From positions 110,521-174,520 of the forward strand of contig NZ_FNJJ01000014.1 of assembly GCF_900104265.1 (NCBI RefSeq): 64,000 nucleotides of DNA. The letters are read 5' to 3'. This document shows positions 1 to 11,030 of the stretch, piece after piece (position 1 is the stretch's first letter; each line of letters starts with the position of its first letter). The notes beneath the pieces are model-generated. The model saw nothing but the letters and a program-made list of their open reading frames with translations. It was not told the DNA's origin and searched no databases. Source of the DNA: Ectopseudomonas guguanensis (GTDB taxonomy: Bacteria; Pseudomonadota; Gammaproteobacteria; Pseudomonadales; Pseudomonadaceae). A program made the translations under genes and the position numbers.

Positions 1-137
1 ACGGCTTCGTCGAGTTTTTCCTGGTTCAGATCGACCAGCGCCAGCTTGGCGCCCTTGGCCGCGAGGTACTCACCCATGGCGCGGCCCAGCCCCTGGCAGC
101 CGCCAGTGATGATGATGACTTTGTCTTTCAGTTGCAT
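1..137 (-). CDS. SDR-family oxidoreductase, N-terminal fragment
   Basis: This is the first 45 codons of a short-chain dehydrogenase/reductase that runs off the left edge of the window. The start is the ATG read leftward from 137, with an AGGGGAT ribosome-binding site just upstream. The fragment begins MQLKDKVIIITGGCQGLGRA. It shows the Rossmann TGxxxGxG motif (TGGCQGLG) and, at the end of the second strand, the acidic residue of LALVD, which suggests NAD(H) preference. The active site lies outside the window. In P. aeruginosa an SDR gene sits next to the hugZ-like/fxsA/groE block, so the family and position agree. The substrate cannot be inferred. FabG-like is the nearest general description. 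Confidence 0.85.
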   Translation of the reverse strand, partial: MQLKDKVIIITGGCQGLGRAMGEYLAAKGAKLALVDLNQEKLDEA

Positions 138-245
138 CGCGTTATCCCCTCAAGGTGCAGCATTTACCGACCCCGCTGATGCCCGCAAACCGCTATGCTA
201 GGGCGTCTGTCCGTTTCTGACGGATTCTTTGCGAGGAGTCATAAG

Positions 246-980
246 GTGAGCGTGAAAGCCGGCAAGCATGCACGAGAATTGCTGCTCAAGGAATACCGTG
301 GCGTGCTCAGCACCCACTCCAAGGCCATGCCGGGTTTCCCTTTCGGATCGGTGGTGCCCTACTGCCTGGACGCCGAGGGCCGGCCGCTGATCCTGATCAG
401 CCGCATCGCCCAGCACACCCATAATCTCGGGCAGGACGCCAAATGCTCGCTACTGGTCGGCGAGCGCGGCGCAGAGGATGTGCAGGCGGTCGGCCGCCTT
501 ACTTTGCTCGCCGAAGCAAGACAGTTGCATGACGAAAGCGAAATCGAAGCGGCCGCACAGCGTTATTACCGCTTTTTCCCTCAGTCGCGCGACTACCATC
601 GGGCGCATGACTTCGATTTCTGGCGGCTGGAGCCGGTGCGCTGGCGCTTTATCGGCGGCTTCGGCGCCATTCATTGGCTCGATCAGGTCGCCCTGGCCAA
701 TCCCTTCGCGACGGACGGCAGCGAAGCGAGCATGGTCGAGCACATGAACGACGACCACGCCAATGCCATCGCCCATTACGTCGAACTGGCCGGCCTGCCC
801 CGGCACGAACCGGCGCAGATGGCCGGCATCGACAGCGAAGGCTTTCACCTGCGCATCGGCCAGAGCCTGCACTGGCTGCCGTTTCCCGCGCCCTGCAGCA
901 ACCCCGGCGCGGTACGCCAGGCCTTGGTGCAACTGGCCCGAGCCGAGAGCTGGCCGACCAGCGGCGAGCCTTCAGCTTGA
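246..980 (+). CDS. HugZ-family haem-utilisation / flavin-reductase-like split-barrel protein
   Basis: A 244-residue cytoplasmic protein. The N-terminal two thirds is a pyridoxamine-phosphate-oxidase-like split barrel (FGSVVPYCLD, then LISRIAQHTHNL). The C-terminal third is a DUF2470-type domain (MVEHMNDDHANAIAHYV). Proteins with this layout include HugZ-type haem oxygenases. Biochemical activity is unproven for most homologues, so haem binding is inferred from family. An ATG at 195 is in frame, but the GTG at 246 is preferred because it follows a GAGGAG ribosome-binding site and gives the usual family length. The gene is divergent from the SDR at the left edge and is followed by fxsA. Confidence 0.82.
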   Translation: MSVKAGKHARELLLKEYRGVLSTHSKAMPGFPFGSVVPYCLDAEGRPLILISRIAQHTHNLGQDAKCSLLVGERGAEDVQAVGRLTLLAEARQLHDESEIEAAAQRYYRFFPQSRDYHRAHDFDFWRLEPVRWRFIGGFGAIHWLDQVALANPFATDGSEASMVEHMNDDHANAIAHYVELAGLPRHEPAQMAGIDSEGFHLRIGQSLHWLPFPAPCSNPGAVRQALVQLARAESWPTSGEPSA

Positions 981-1047
981 ATTAAGCGCAGAGCGCCATA
1001 TTTAACTTCTACGGGAAGCCTGTCTTCCGCCAAGGACACTTCGACTC

Positions 1048-1497
1048 ATGCGCGCGTTTCTGTTCCTCTTTCTGCTGTTTCCGATCATCGAACTGGCCCT
1101 GCTGATCAAGGTCGGCAGCGCCATCGGCGTGCTGCCGACGCTGATGCTGGTGATCGGCACCGCCATACTCGGCAGCGTGCTGCTGCGCGTGGCGGGCGTC
1201 GCTACCGCCTGGCGCGCCCGGGAAAGACTGTCGCGCGGCGAGCTGCCCGAGCAGGAAATGCTCGAAGGCCTGCTGATCGCCGTTGGTGGCGGCCTGCTGT
1301 TGCTGCCGGGTTTCATCAGCGACGTCTTCGGCGCGCTCTGCCTGATTCCCTTCACCCGTCGCCTGCTGGTCGGCAAGATTCGCCGCCGCGCCGAGGAACA
1401 GGCCCTGCGCCAGCGCGCCTTCTTCGATGACCAGGCCGCCCGCTCCGGGCAAACCCGCCCCAATGTTCTCGAGGGCGAGTACGAGCGTCGCGACTGA
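1048..1497 (+). CDS. fxsA: FxsA family inner-membrane protein
   Basis: A 149-residue membrane protein. The start MRAFLFLFLLFPIIELALL is the first transmembrane segment and matches the conserved FxsA N-terminus. A second hydrophobic stretch follows (VLPTLMLVIGTAILGSVLLR), and a third lies near residues 75-95 (LIAVGGGLLLLPGFISDVFG). The C-terminal 45 residues are charged and likely cytoplasmic. In E. coli, FxsA suppresses F-exclusion of phage T7 when overproduced. Its normal role is not established. Position directly upstream of groES-groEL is conserved in Pseudomonas. It lies outside the groE heat-shock unit, because a repeat and a sigma-32-type promoter separate them. Confidence 0.9.
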   Translation: MRAFLFLFLLFPIIELALLIKVGSAIGVLPTLMLVIGTAILGSVLLRVAGVATAWRARERLSRGELPEQEMLEGLLIAVGGGLLLLPGFISDVFGALCLIPFTRRLLVGKIRRRAEEQALRQRAFFDDQAARSGQTRPNVLEGEYERRD

Positions 1498-1510
1498 TCT
1501 CCAAGCACCT

Positions 1511-1567
1511 GTAGGAGCCGGCTTGCCGGCGATCTCCCTGGCTGATCGCCGGCAAGTCGGCTTCTAC
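1511..1567. repeat. REP-like inverted pair (GCCGGCTTGCCGGC type)
   Basis: Two copies of a GTAGGAGCCGGCTTGCCGGCGA-like unit face each other about 10 bases apart. This is a Pseudomonas REP/BIME arrangement. It lies just after fxsA and may end or stabilise its transcript. Within the 320-base gap from 1498 to 1817 it accounts for the first part. The heat-shock promoter and the groES leader make up the rest. Confidence 0.75.
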
Positions 1568-1641
1568 TCAAGCGCAACGCTGGCAACGAACTGCTCTGTG
1601 CGATATCCCCCTGCGCTGCGCAAAAAATTTCATCCCCGCCC

Positions 1642-1670
1642 CTTGAAATGCCCTTGCCCGCCCACATGTA
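1642..1670 (+). promoter_or_regulatory. Candidate sigma-32 heat-shock promoter for groESL
   Basis: CTTGAAA at 1642-1648 matches the sigma-32 -35 consensus exactly. CCCACATGTA at 1661-1670 is close to the -10 consensus CCCATNTA, with a 12-base spacer. The element lies about 150 bases upstream of groES, as expected for this operon. The assignment is from consensus only. Confidence 0.75.
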
Positions 1671-1817
1671 GCAGTCACCGCAAGGTGCCTGCCCCTGAGG
1701 CAGTCCGACTTTCGCGGTGCGCCCAGCGTGCCGCGCCCGGCCTCGCCGGATTTTACAAACCCGCCGACCAAGCAAGAGTCGGCAAGTTGGCCATTCAATT
1801 GTTAGGAGAGATCGACA

Positions 1818-2111
1818 ATGAAGCTTCGTCCTCTGCATGACCGCGTCGTGATCCGTCGCAGCGAAGAAGAGACCAAAACCGCAGGCGGCATCGTGCTGCC
1901 GGGTTCGGCCGCCGAGAAGCCGAACCAGGGTGAAGTCGTTGCCGTCGGTACCGGTAAGGTTCTGGAAAACGGCGAAGTCCGTCCGCTGGCCGTCAAGGTC
2001 GGTGACAAGGTGGTATTCGGCCCCTACTCCGGCAGCAACACCGTCAAGGTCGACGGTGAAGACCTGCTGGTCATGGGCGAGAACGAGATCCTCGCTGTCA
2101 TCGAAGCCTGA
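1818..2111 (+). CDS. groES: Co-chaperonin GroES
   Basis: A 97-residue GroES, the full family length. It begins MKLRPLHDRVVIRR and contains the mobile-loop sequence EEETKTAGGIVLPGSAAEKP (about residues 16-35), which contacts GroEL. It ends DLLVMGENEILAVIEA. A heptamer of GroES caps the GroEL cavity in the cytoplasm during ATP-driven protein folding. The TTAGGAGA ribosome-binding site lies 8 bases before the ATG. groEL follows after 49 bases, so the two form one heat-shock operon. Confidence 0.98.
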   Translation: MKLRPLHDRVVIRRSEEETKTAGGIVLPGSAAEKPNQGEVVAVGTGKVLENGEVRPLAVKVGDKVVFGPYSGSNTVKVDGEDLLVMGENEILAVIEA

Positions 2112-2160
2112 TTCCCACGAATCTCCGTTTAAACCTTCAAGAATTTGAGGACTGATCAAA

Positions 2161-3807
<1,647 letters not shown>

Positions 3808-3834
3808 GCCGACCGGCTCCCACGCAGTAAAAAG

Positions 3835-3861
3835 AACCCCGCGCGAGTCGCGGGGTTTTTT
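3835..3861 (+). terminator. Intrinsic terminator of groESL
   Basis: A perfect 9-base-pair stem (AACCCCGCG / CGCGGGGTT) with a five-base loop is followed by a T run. It lies 28 bases after the groEL stop codon. Confidence 0.92.
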
Positions 3862-4046
3862 ATGCGCGGCCGTTAATGAGGCCATAGCGGGCTACCGTTC
3901 GGCGCCGCCCGGTTGGCCGAAGAGATCGAGGGTAGACTCCGGCACCCTGTTTGCTTATGTTTTGTTACAACCCTGAACGGCCTGAAGCCATTTCAGCAGG
4001 TGAGCGTTTGGCGCATCCCTCAGAACAGACATAAGAAGAACAAAAC

Positions 4047-4751
4047 ATGCCCTTGAGCACCGCGAGCGATTTTTCACAGCAGGCATTCCAGCATTGGTGG
4101 CAACAGCAGGGCGACTGGGTCGAAGCACCCAATGTCCGCCGTGGTGGCGAAAGTGGCGTGCAGCGCCTGCTGGATGAAACCGGCGTGCTGTACGCCAAGA
4201 AGCAGATCGGCCATATCTATCGCAGCCTGCTGCATCCCAAAGGGCGCCCTACCGTGCTGCGCGAGCGCAACGCCTTGCAGGCACTGCCTTCTCTCGGGGT
4301 CATGGTCCCGCGGCTGATCTACTGCGGTATCGACTATGACCAGCGGCAGGGCTGGCGCGGTCTGCTGGTGACCGAGGCGCTGGAAGGCTTCGAAAACATC
4401 GAACTCTGGTATGCCCAGGGCGGCCGTGAAGCGTGCGGCGAGGCGCTGCATGCCAAACTGCTGCAACACGTCGGCCAGACCCTCGCGCGCATGCACCTCG
4501 GGCGCTGGCAGCATGGCTGCCTCTATGCCAAGCATATTTTCGTTCGTATCGACGGCGAGACGCCGCAGGTCGCCCTGCTGGATCTGGAAAAGAGCCGGCG
4601 CCGCCTCACGCGAGCCCAGGCCGCTCAGCATGACCTGCCTCAACTACGGCGCCACAGCCCCTGGTCAGATGCCGACTGGCAGCAACTGCTGCACGGCTAT
4701 CGCCAGATTTTCGCTGATGGAGCCAAAGGTCTCGGCACATCTCTTGCCTGA
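4047..4751 (+). CDS. Lipopolysaccharide kinase InaA-family protein
   Basis: A 234-residue protein of the Kdo/WaaP/InaA protein-kinase-like family. The kinase-fold signatures are a catalytic-loop-like segment near residues 150-165 (GRWQHGCLYAKHIFVR) and the metal-binding equivalent VALLDLEKSRRR near residues 175-186. There is no signal peptide, so the protein is probably cytoplasmic and acts on lipid A-core or a related substrate. InaA itself is a weak-acid-inducible protein of uncertain activity, so the substrate is not assigned. The ATG at 4047 has only a weak purine-rich stretch (AAGAAG) upstream. It stands alone after the groESL terminator. Confidence 0.8.
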   Translation: MPLSTASDFSQQAFQHWWQQQGDWVEAPNVRRGGESGVQRLLDETGVLYAKKQIGHIYRSLLHPKGRPTVLRERNALQALPSLGVMVPRLIYCGIDYDQRQGWRGLLVTEALEGFENIELWYAQGGREACGEALHAKLLQHVGQTLARMHLGRWQHGCLYAKHIFVRIDGETPQVALLDLEKSRRRLTRAQAAQHDLPQLRRHSPWSDADWQQLLHGYRQIFADGAKGLGTSLA

Positions 4752-5110
4752 GCCATGGACTGCCGGTTCACTGCCGGCAGCGCGACATTCGCAGTACCTC
4801 GCTTCATTCGTTTCATCCCCACCAGGAAGTGGCTCTAACTCGCGCCTTTGCGCCGGGCTGGGAGATTGGCTGCAGGCTTTGCAGTTGCCAGGGCCGGCTG
4901 TTACAGAGGGGCCGCAAGCGGCACCTAAGGTGACGTTAAGGCGTTACCCGCATCCTTGCTGAACCAACCGCCAAGGCCCGTGTCCCAGTACAGCCCCGGC
5001 TGGGTGCCCATCACCTGCCAGGACCGTTCGTCGCACAAGGCGGCAGTATCGCAATGGGTGATCTAGGTTTAGCGAACAGCGTTTGGCAGCGCTTTCAAGG
5101 GGTTAGCAAA
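4752..5110. other. 359-base gap without a confident gene
   Basis: The stretch between the InaA-family gene and the small exported protein contains no RNA gene or strong promoter that I can identify. On the minus strand a 45-codon reading frame (4925-5062) is bounded by stops and has a protein-like composition, but it has no ATG near its beginning and no ribosome-binding site. I do not call it a gene. Confidence 0.5.
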
Positions 5111-5347
5111 ATGAAATTAGAAATAGCACGAGGTTTGTTCCTCGGCCTCGCCCTCAGCGTAACGGCAATCGCCGCCGCAGCCTGGCAGGAACCCGGCCCC
5201 CGTGTGGTGCAGGCACGCGACTGCAGCACTGCGCAATCCTGCCCCACTGCGCCTTTGCGCAAACAGGTGCAGCCCGCCGTGAAGCCGGATGCCAACCTGC
5301 TGGTGCTGATGTTCGGCCTCAGCGGCGCGATGAAGGGCGAGCACTGA
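5111..5347 (+). CDS. Small exported hypothetical protein
   Basis: A 78-residue protein. It begins MKLEIARGLFLGLALSVTAI, a charged N-terminus followed by a hydrophobic core ending near AAAA, which looks like a signal peptide or a single membrane anchor. The rest is short and Pro/Val/Gln-rich, with two cysteines in RDCSTAQSCP and a hydrophobic C-terminal patch (ANLLVLMFGLSGAM). An in-frame ATG at 5054 exists, but the one at 5111 has an AGGGG ribosome-binding site and places the signal peptide at the N-terminus. I do not recognise a family or function. Confidence 0.6.
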   Translation: MKLEIARGLFLGLALSVTAIAAAAWQEPGPRVVQARDCSTAQSCPTAPLRKQVQPAVKPDANLLVLMFGLSGAMKGEH

Positions 5348-5694
5348 GCACCCCGGCTCGCGCTCGACTCGTCAGATGTTGAGCGCCGGAGCCCCGGATG
5401 GTGGGACGCAGCGTATCTGCTTGTTTTCTTGCGGGGCAGGCCATCCGGCGTTTGGAAAGTGAGTCGCCGCAAGGCGAAGCGACACTGGAGTACAAAAGCC
5501 AAGAGTGCCCTCTCCCCTGCCCCCTCTTCCGCAAGCGGGAGAGGGGAACTGATCGCGGTCCTTCAGCAATCTCAGCGGGCCGTCGAAACCCCGAGATCTT
5601 CGCGGCTGAAGCCGCTCCTACAGGGTTTGGGTCGCTTCGGGTCGCGGCTGAAGCCCCCTCCCACGAGAGCGTGGCGATAGCAGCCGTCTTGCCT
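5348..5694. other. 347-base intergenic region with hairpin and REP units
   Basis: The gap separates the small exported protein from the convergent NAT gene. It contains a 12-base-pair hairpin at 5521-5546 (CCCCTCTTCCGC / GCGGGAGAGGGG, two-base loop) and two REP units at 5600-5664. I see no gene in it. Confidence 0.65.
5600..5664. repeat. Two REP units (TCGCGGCTGAAGCC type)
   Basis: Two direct copies read TCGCGGCTGAAGCCGCTCC and TCGCGGCTGAAGCCCCCTCC. They belong to the main REP family of this window, whose other copies surround the RAYT gene at 18246-18695. Confidence 0.8.
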
Positions 5695-6522
5695 TCACGC
5701 CGCCGCGATCAGCCGCTCGATGATTTGCCGCAACTCAGGATGCTCTGGCACCTGAATGCCAAATTCCTCGCGCAACACCCTCAGCACCTCGTCGACACTC
5801 TGCAACTGCACCCGCTCACTCGCCTGCCCCAGGCGGTGGATGGCGAAGCTGCCGTTGCTCAGCGTCTTGCGCAGCTCTGGCCCGGTGCGCGCGGCGATCA
5901 TCTGGCCGAGGAAGGGTGAGTCCGGGTGGGTGCACACGTACCAGTTACCCACCACGTAATCGATATCCGCCACTTGCTGCAGATCGAACAGGTACATGGC
6001 TCGCCAGCTACCCGCCACCAATGCGCGCAGGGTGTAGGTGCCATCCACCAGCGTCAGGCGATAGGGCTCGTGCGGTGTGCTCTGCTCCGTCTCGCTGTCG
6101 AGCAGCAGCGGGCCGGTCGGCACCATGCCGCCGAAGCCGACATCGCTGATGTAGCGCACGCCATCGATGGTCACCAGCACCAGCATATGGGTGCGCGCCG
6201 GCAGGGCATCTTCCAGGCCGCCCATGACGACGCGGCCGGTCAGCCCGCGCGCATCGAAGCCCAGTGCCTGCAACAGCAGGAGGTACAGGCGGTTGAGTTC
6301 GAAGCAGTAACCGCCACGGCCCTGGCGCAGCAGCTTGTCCTGGATCGCGGCGGGTTCGACCTCCACCGGCACGCGCAGCATGCTGGCCAGGGTTTCGAAG
6401 GGAAATTCGGCGGTGTGCCGCGCCTGCAGTTCGCGCAGGGTGTCGAGGGTCGCTGGCGGCGCCGAGGCGTAACCCAGACGCCGGAGATATGTTTGCAGAT
6501 CCAGCTGGAATGCGTCGGTCAT
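5695..6522 (-). CDS. nat: Arylamine N-acetyltransferase
   Basis: A 275-residue cytoplasmic enzyme that transfers acetyl from acetyl-CoA to arylamines, arylhydrazines and similar acceptors. The catalytic triad is visible: Cys73 in RGGYCFELN, His112 in ARTHMLVLV and Asp127 in YISDVGFGG. Length and the early HTAEFPFET segment fit bacterial NATs. The start at 6522 is the only sensible ATG and is preceded by a GGGGAGAAG ribosome-binding site. The gene stands alone between two repeat-rich gaps. The natural substrate is not apparent from context. Confidence 0.93.
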   Translation of the reverse strand: MTDAFQLDLQTYLRRLGYASAPPATLDTLRELQARHTAEFPFETLASMLRVPVEVEPAAIQDKLLRQGRGGYCFELNRLYLLLLQALGFDARGLTGRVVMGGLEDALPARTHMLVLVTIDGVRYISDVGFGGMVPTGPLLLDSETEQSTPHEPYRLTLVDGTYTLRALVAGSWRAMYLFDLQQVADIDYVVGNWYVCTHPDSPFLGQMIAARTGPELRKTLSNGSFAIHRLGQASERVQLQSVDEVLRVLREEFGIQVPEHPELRQIIERLIAAA

Positions 6523-6730
6523 GGTGCTTCTCCCCTTTCAACCTGCCGGCTGTTGTACCAGAGCGGGCAGACGGGAGATATCTATTGGGGCGATAGCACG
6601 TCCGGCCATACGCTGCGCATGGGCATGCTGACCGTGACGCTGCGCGTCATCCACCGTAGCGGCCGAGGCTACAGGCTCCTGCGCAGAGCGTGGGAGCGAT
6701 CACGCAAACTCCCAAGAGGCTGCCGGATCT

Positions 6731-6753
6731 TCGCGGCTGAAGCCGCTCCTACA
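6731..6753. repeat. Single REP unit
   Basis: The sequence TCGCGGCTGAAGCCGCTCC with TACA following matches the main REP family of the window. It is a solitary unit, without an inverted partner nearby. Confidence 0.75.
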
Positions 6754-6793
6754 AGTGTCTCGGTGTCTGCCTCGACATAACGCGCCACTAACG

Positions 6794-6823
6794 GAAAGGG
6801 CCGGTCCTGCGACCGACCTTTTC
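6794..6823 (-). terminator. Probable terminator after bauC
   Basis: Read leftward, GGTCGGTC and GACCGGCC form a stem of about eight pairs with one G-U pair and a short loop. It is flanked by A-rich sequence before and CTTTCCGTT after. It lies about 20 bases beyond the bauC stop codon. Confidence 0.6.
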
Positions 6824-6842
6824 ATTCAAAGCTGCAGCTCAC

Positions 6843-8339
6843 TCAGCCATTGCTGGGGAAGGCGAACTGCGCCGCCTCGTGGCTCTTGCGCGCCGGCCAG
6901 CGCTGGGTGATCGCCTTCTTGCGGGTGTAGAAGCGCACGCCATCCGGGCCGTAGGCGTGCAGGTCGCCGAACAGCGAGCGCTTCCAGCCGCCGAAGCTGT
7001 GGTAGGCCACCGGCACCGGCAGCGGCACGTTGACGCCGACCATGCCCACTTCGATCTCGTCGCAGAACAGGCGCGCGGCTTCACCGTCACGGGTGAAGAT
7101 GCAGGTGCCGTTGCCGTACTCGTGATCGTTGATCAGTTGCATGGCTTCTTCCAGGCTGCCGACGCGAACGATGCACAGCACCGGGCCGAAGATTTCGTCG
7201 GTGTAGATGGTCATGTCCGGGGTTACCCGGTCGAACAGAGTGCCGCCGACGAAGAAGCCGTTCTCGTTACCTGGCACCACCAGGCCGCGGCCGTCGACCA
7301 CCAGCTTGGCGCCTTGCGCCACACCGGCGTCGATGTAGCCCTTGACCTTGTCACGCGCAGCGGCGGTGACCAGCGGACCCATGTCCAGGCCGCAGGAAGT
7401 GCCGGCACCGATCTTCAGTGCCTGGATCTGCGGGACGATCTTCTCCACCAGCGCGTCGGCGATCTGGTCGCCCACGCACACGGCCACGGAGATGGCCATG
7501 CAGCGCTCGCCGCAGGACCCGTAGGCCGCGCCCATCAGTGCGCTGACGGCGTTGTTCAGGTCGGCATCGGGCATCAGCACGGCGTGGTTCTTGGCGCCGC
7601 CCAGGGCCTGCACGCGCTTGCCGCGCTTGGTGCCTTCGCTGTAGATGTACTCGGCGATCGGCGTCGAGCCGACGAAGCTCAGGGCCTTGACCTCGGGCGC
7701 CTCGATCAGCGCATCGACCGCGTCCTTGTCACCGTTGACCACGTTCAGCACGCCCTTGGGCAGGCCGGCCTGGTGCGCCAGCTCGGCGATGAAGAGGGTG
7801 GAACTGGGATCGCGCTCGGACGGCTTCAGGATGAAGCAGTTGCCGCAAACGATGGCCAGCGGGTACATCCACAGCGGCACCATGGCCGGGAAGTTGAACG
7901 GGGTAATCCCTGCCACGACACCAATAGGCTGCAGGTCGGTCCAGGCGTCGATGTTCGGGCCGACGTTGCGGCTGTACTCGCCCTTGAGGATTTCCGGGGC
8001 GGCGCAGGCGAACTCGACGTTCTCGATACCGCGCTTGAGTTCGCCGATGGCGTCCTCGATGGTCTTGCCATGCTCGGCGCTGATCAGCGCGGCGATTTCG
8101 TTCTCGTTCTGCTCCAGCAGCTGCTTGAAGCGGAACATGATCTGCGCGCGCTTGGCCGGCGGGGTGTTGCGCCAGGCCGGGAAGGCGGCCTTGGCGGCGT
8201 CGATGGCCAGTTGCATGGTGGCGCGGTCGGCCAGGCCGACGGCCGTGGTGGAGTCGCCGGTGGACGGGTTGTACACCGGGGCGCTGCGACCATTGCCGGC
8301 AACGCGTTCGCCGTTGATCAGGTGCGGGATATGGCTCAT
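6843..8339 (-). CDS. bauC: CoA-acylating malonate/methylmalonate-semialdehyde dehydrogenase (BauC type)
   Basis: A 498-residue aldehyde dehydrogenase of the MmsA/IolA class, which oxidises malonate semialdehyde or methylmalonate semialdehyde to acetyl- or propionyl-CoA with CoA and NAD+. The catalytic cysteine is Cys280 in GSCGERCMA, and the nucleotide-binding loop is FVGSTPIAEYIY near residues 222-233. An in-frame upstream extension to 8423 exists, but the ATG at 8339 follows GGAG and matches the family N-terminus. The gene lies downstream of the transaminase bauA, as in the P. aeruginosa beta-alanine cluster (PA0130/PA0132). I therefore favour 3-oxopropanoate oxidation over valine catabolism. 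A paralogous mmsA may exist elsewhere. Confidence 0.88.
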   Translation of the reverse strand: MSHIPHLINGERVAGNGRSAPVYNPSTGDSTTAVGLADRATMQLAIDAAKAAFPAWRNTPPAKRAQIMFRFKQLLEQNENEIAALISAEHGKTIEDAIGELKRGIENVEFACAAPEILKGEYSRNVGPNIDAWTDLQPIGVVAGITPFNFPAMVPLWMYPLAIVCGNCFILKPSERDPSSTLFIAELAHQAGLPKGVLNVVNGDKDAVDALIEAPEVKALSFVGSTPIAEYIYSEGTKRGKRVQALGGAKNHAVLMPDADLNNAVSALMGAAYGSCGERCMAISVAVCVGDQIADALVEKIVPQIQALKIGAGTSCGLDMGPLVTAAARDKVKGYIDAGVAQGAKLVVDGRGLVVPGNENGFFVGGTLFDRVTPDMTIYTDEIFGPVLCIVRVGSLEEAMQLINDHEYGNGTCIFTRDGEAARLFCDEIEVGMVGVNVPLPVPVAYHSFGGWKRSLFGDLHAYGPDGVRFYTRKKAITQRWPARKSHEAAQFAFPSNG

Positions 8340-8355
8340 GGGGTTCTCCAGAGGC

Positions 8356-8433
8356 GTAGGGTGGATGACGCTCTTTTCATCCACCTTGGGGATTCGATGA
8401 TTGGTGGATGGGTAAAGCGTCATCCACCCTACG
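8356..8433. repeat. GTAGGGTGGATGACG inverted repeat between bauA and bauC
   Basis: A 78-base imperfect palindrome starts GTAGGGTGGATGACGCTCTTT and ends AAAGCGTCATCCACCCTACG, with further internal ATCCACC/GGTGGAT pairing. It fills the gap between bauA and bauC. A related copy lies at 22906-22991. Confidence 0.85.
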
Positions 8434-8435
8434 GC

Positions 8436-9782
<1,347 letters not shown>

Positions 9783-9820
9783 CGGGGTAGCCTCGGCAAT
9801 GGCAGCGTGATCGGGAGCAA

Positions 9821-9870
9821 TGTGGGAGGGGCTTTAGCCGCGAGTGTCGCCGCTGAAGCGCCTCCCACAG
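9821..9870. repeat. REP inverted pair in the bauA-bauR gap
   Basis: TGTGGGAGGGGCTTTAGCCG and its near reverse complement CCGCTGAAGCGCCTCCCACA face each other. This is the BIME form of the main REP family. It lies between the divergent bauA and bauR genes, near the bauA start. The remaining sequence toward bauR must hold the divergent promoters. Confidence 0.85.
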
Positions 9871-9960
9871 ATACAGCGTCAGTTGCCAGCAAAGGTGCCA
9901 TGAGCATAGAGTCAGTAAAACAATACTCTTCTTATCTTCAGTTCAAGGCCGACTAAACAA

Positions 9961-10878
9961 ATGAGCAGCCGCCGCCCCGATCCGCTGGCCCAGGTCAGCG
10001 ACTTTGAAATCCGCCTGCTCAAGCTGTTTCGCAGCGTGGTGGAGTGCGGCGGTTTCTCCGCCGCGGAAAGCGCGCTGGGCATCGGCCGCTCGGCCATCAG
10101 CCAGCAGATGAGCGATCTGGAACAACGCCTCGGCCTGCGCCTGTGCCAGCGCGGCCGCGCCGGTTTCGCCCTGACCGAGGAAGGCCGCGAGGTGTACCAG
10201 AGCACCCTGCAGCTGCTGGCGGCGCTGGAGAGCTTTCGCACCGAGGTCAACGGCCTGCATCGCCACTTGCGCGGCGAACTGAACATCGGCCTGACCGACA
10301 ACCTGGTGACCATTCCGCATATGCGCATCACCAACGCCCTGGCGCGGCTCAAGGCACAGGGGCCGGACGTGCGCATCCACATCCGCATGACGCCACCGTC
10401 GGAGGTGGAACAGGGCGTGCTCGATGGCCGCCTGCACGTCGGCGTGGTGCCGCAGGTCGGCGCGCTGTCCGGCCTTGAGTACCAGACGCTGTACGACGAA
10501 CGCTCGCTGCTCTACTGCGCGGTCGGCCATCCGCTGTTCTACGTCGATGACCAATTGCTGGAAGACGAACGCCTCAACGCCCAGGAGGCCATCGCGCCGA
10601 CCTTCCGCGTGCCGCCCGAGGTGCAGCACCACTATCAGGCGCTCAACTGCACTGCCAGCGCTTCGGATCGCGAAGGCATGGCCTTTCTCATCCTCACCGG
10701 GCGCTACATCGGCTACCTGCCCGACCACTATGCCCAGGCCTGGGTCCAGCAGGGCCGCCTGCGGGCGCTCAAGGCAAGCCATCGCTACTACGACATCAAC
10801 CTGGCGGCGGTCACGCGCAAGGGCCGTCGCGCGCATCTGGTGCTGGAGAGCTTTCTCGAGGCGCTGGCGCAGTCCTGA
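9961..10878 (+). CDS. bauR: LysR-family regulator, probable activator of the bau genes
   Basis: A 305-residue LysR-type transcriptional regulator. The N-terminal winged helix-turn-helix is visible at about residues 20-80 (FSAAESALGIGRSAISQQM is the recognition region), followed by a periplasmic-binding-protein-like effector domain (ELNIGLTDNLVTIPHMRI). It is transcribed divergently from bauA. In P. aeruginosa the LysR gene at this position (PA0133, BauR) activates bauABCD in response to beta-alanine. That role is inferred here from synteny and family. Confidence 0.85.
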   Translation: MSSRRPDPLAQVSDFEIRLLKLFRSVVECGGFSAAESALGIGRSAISQQMSDLEQRLGLRLCQRGRAGFALTEEGREVYQSTLQLLAALESFRTEVNGLHRHLRGELNIGLTDNLVTIPHMRITNALARLKAQGPDVRIHIRMTPPSEVEQGVLDGRLHVGVVPQVGALSGLEYQTLYDERSLLYCAVGHPLFYVDDQLLEDERLNAQEAIAPTFRVPPEVQHHYQALNCTASASDREGMAFLILTGRYIGYLPDHYAQAWVQQGRLRALKASHRYYDINLAAVTRKGRRAHLVLESFLEALAQS

Positions 10879-11030
10879 GGGTGCACCGGCAGCGACAACG
10901 CACCAGCAGGGTGCAAAGCCCGGCCAACCGGGCATTTCCCGGCATTTTTGCGCGCCTGACGCTTGTCACCCAGCCATGGCTGGGGTATCTGTGCAATCGC
11001 TCGGCTCCCTGATCAGTCCGGAATCACCCC

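Larger units (their letters stand above)
6523..6842. other. 320-base gap with REP unit and terminator-like hairpin
   Basis: Between nat and bauC, two genes read leftward, I see a single REP unit at 6731-6753 and a terminator-like hairpin at 6794-6823. The remainder shows no gene-like frame on either strand. Confidence 0.6.
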
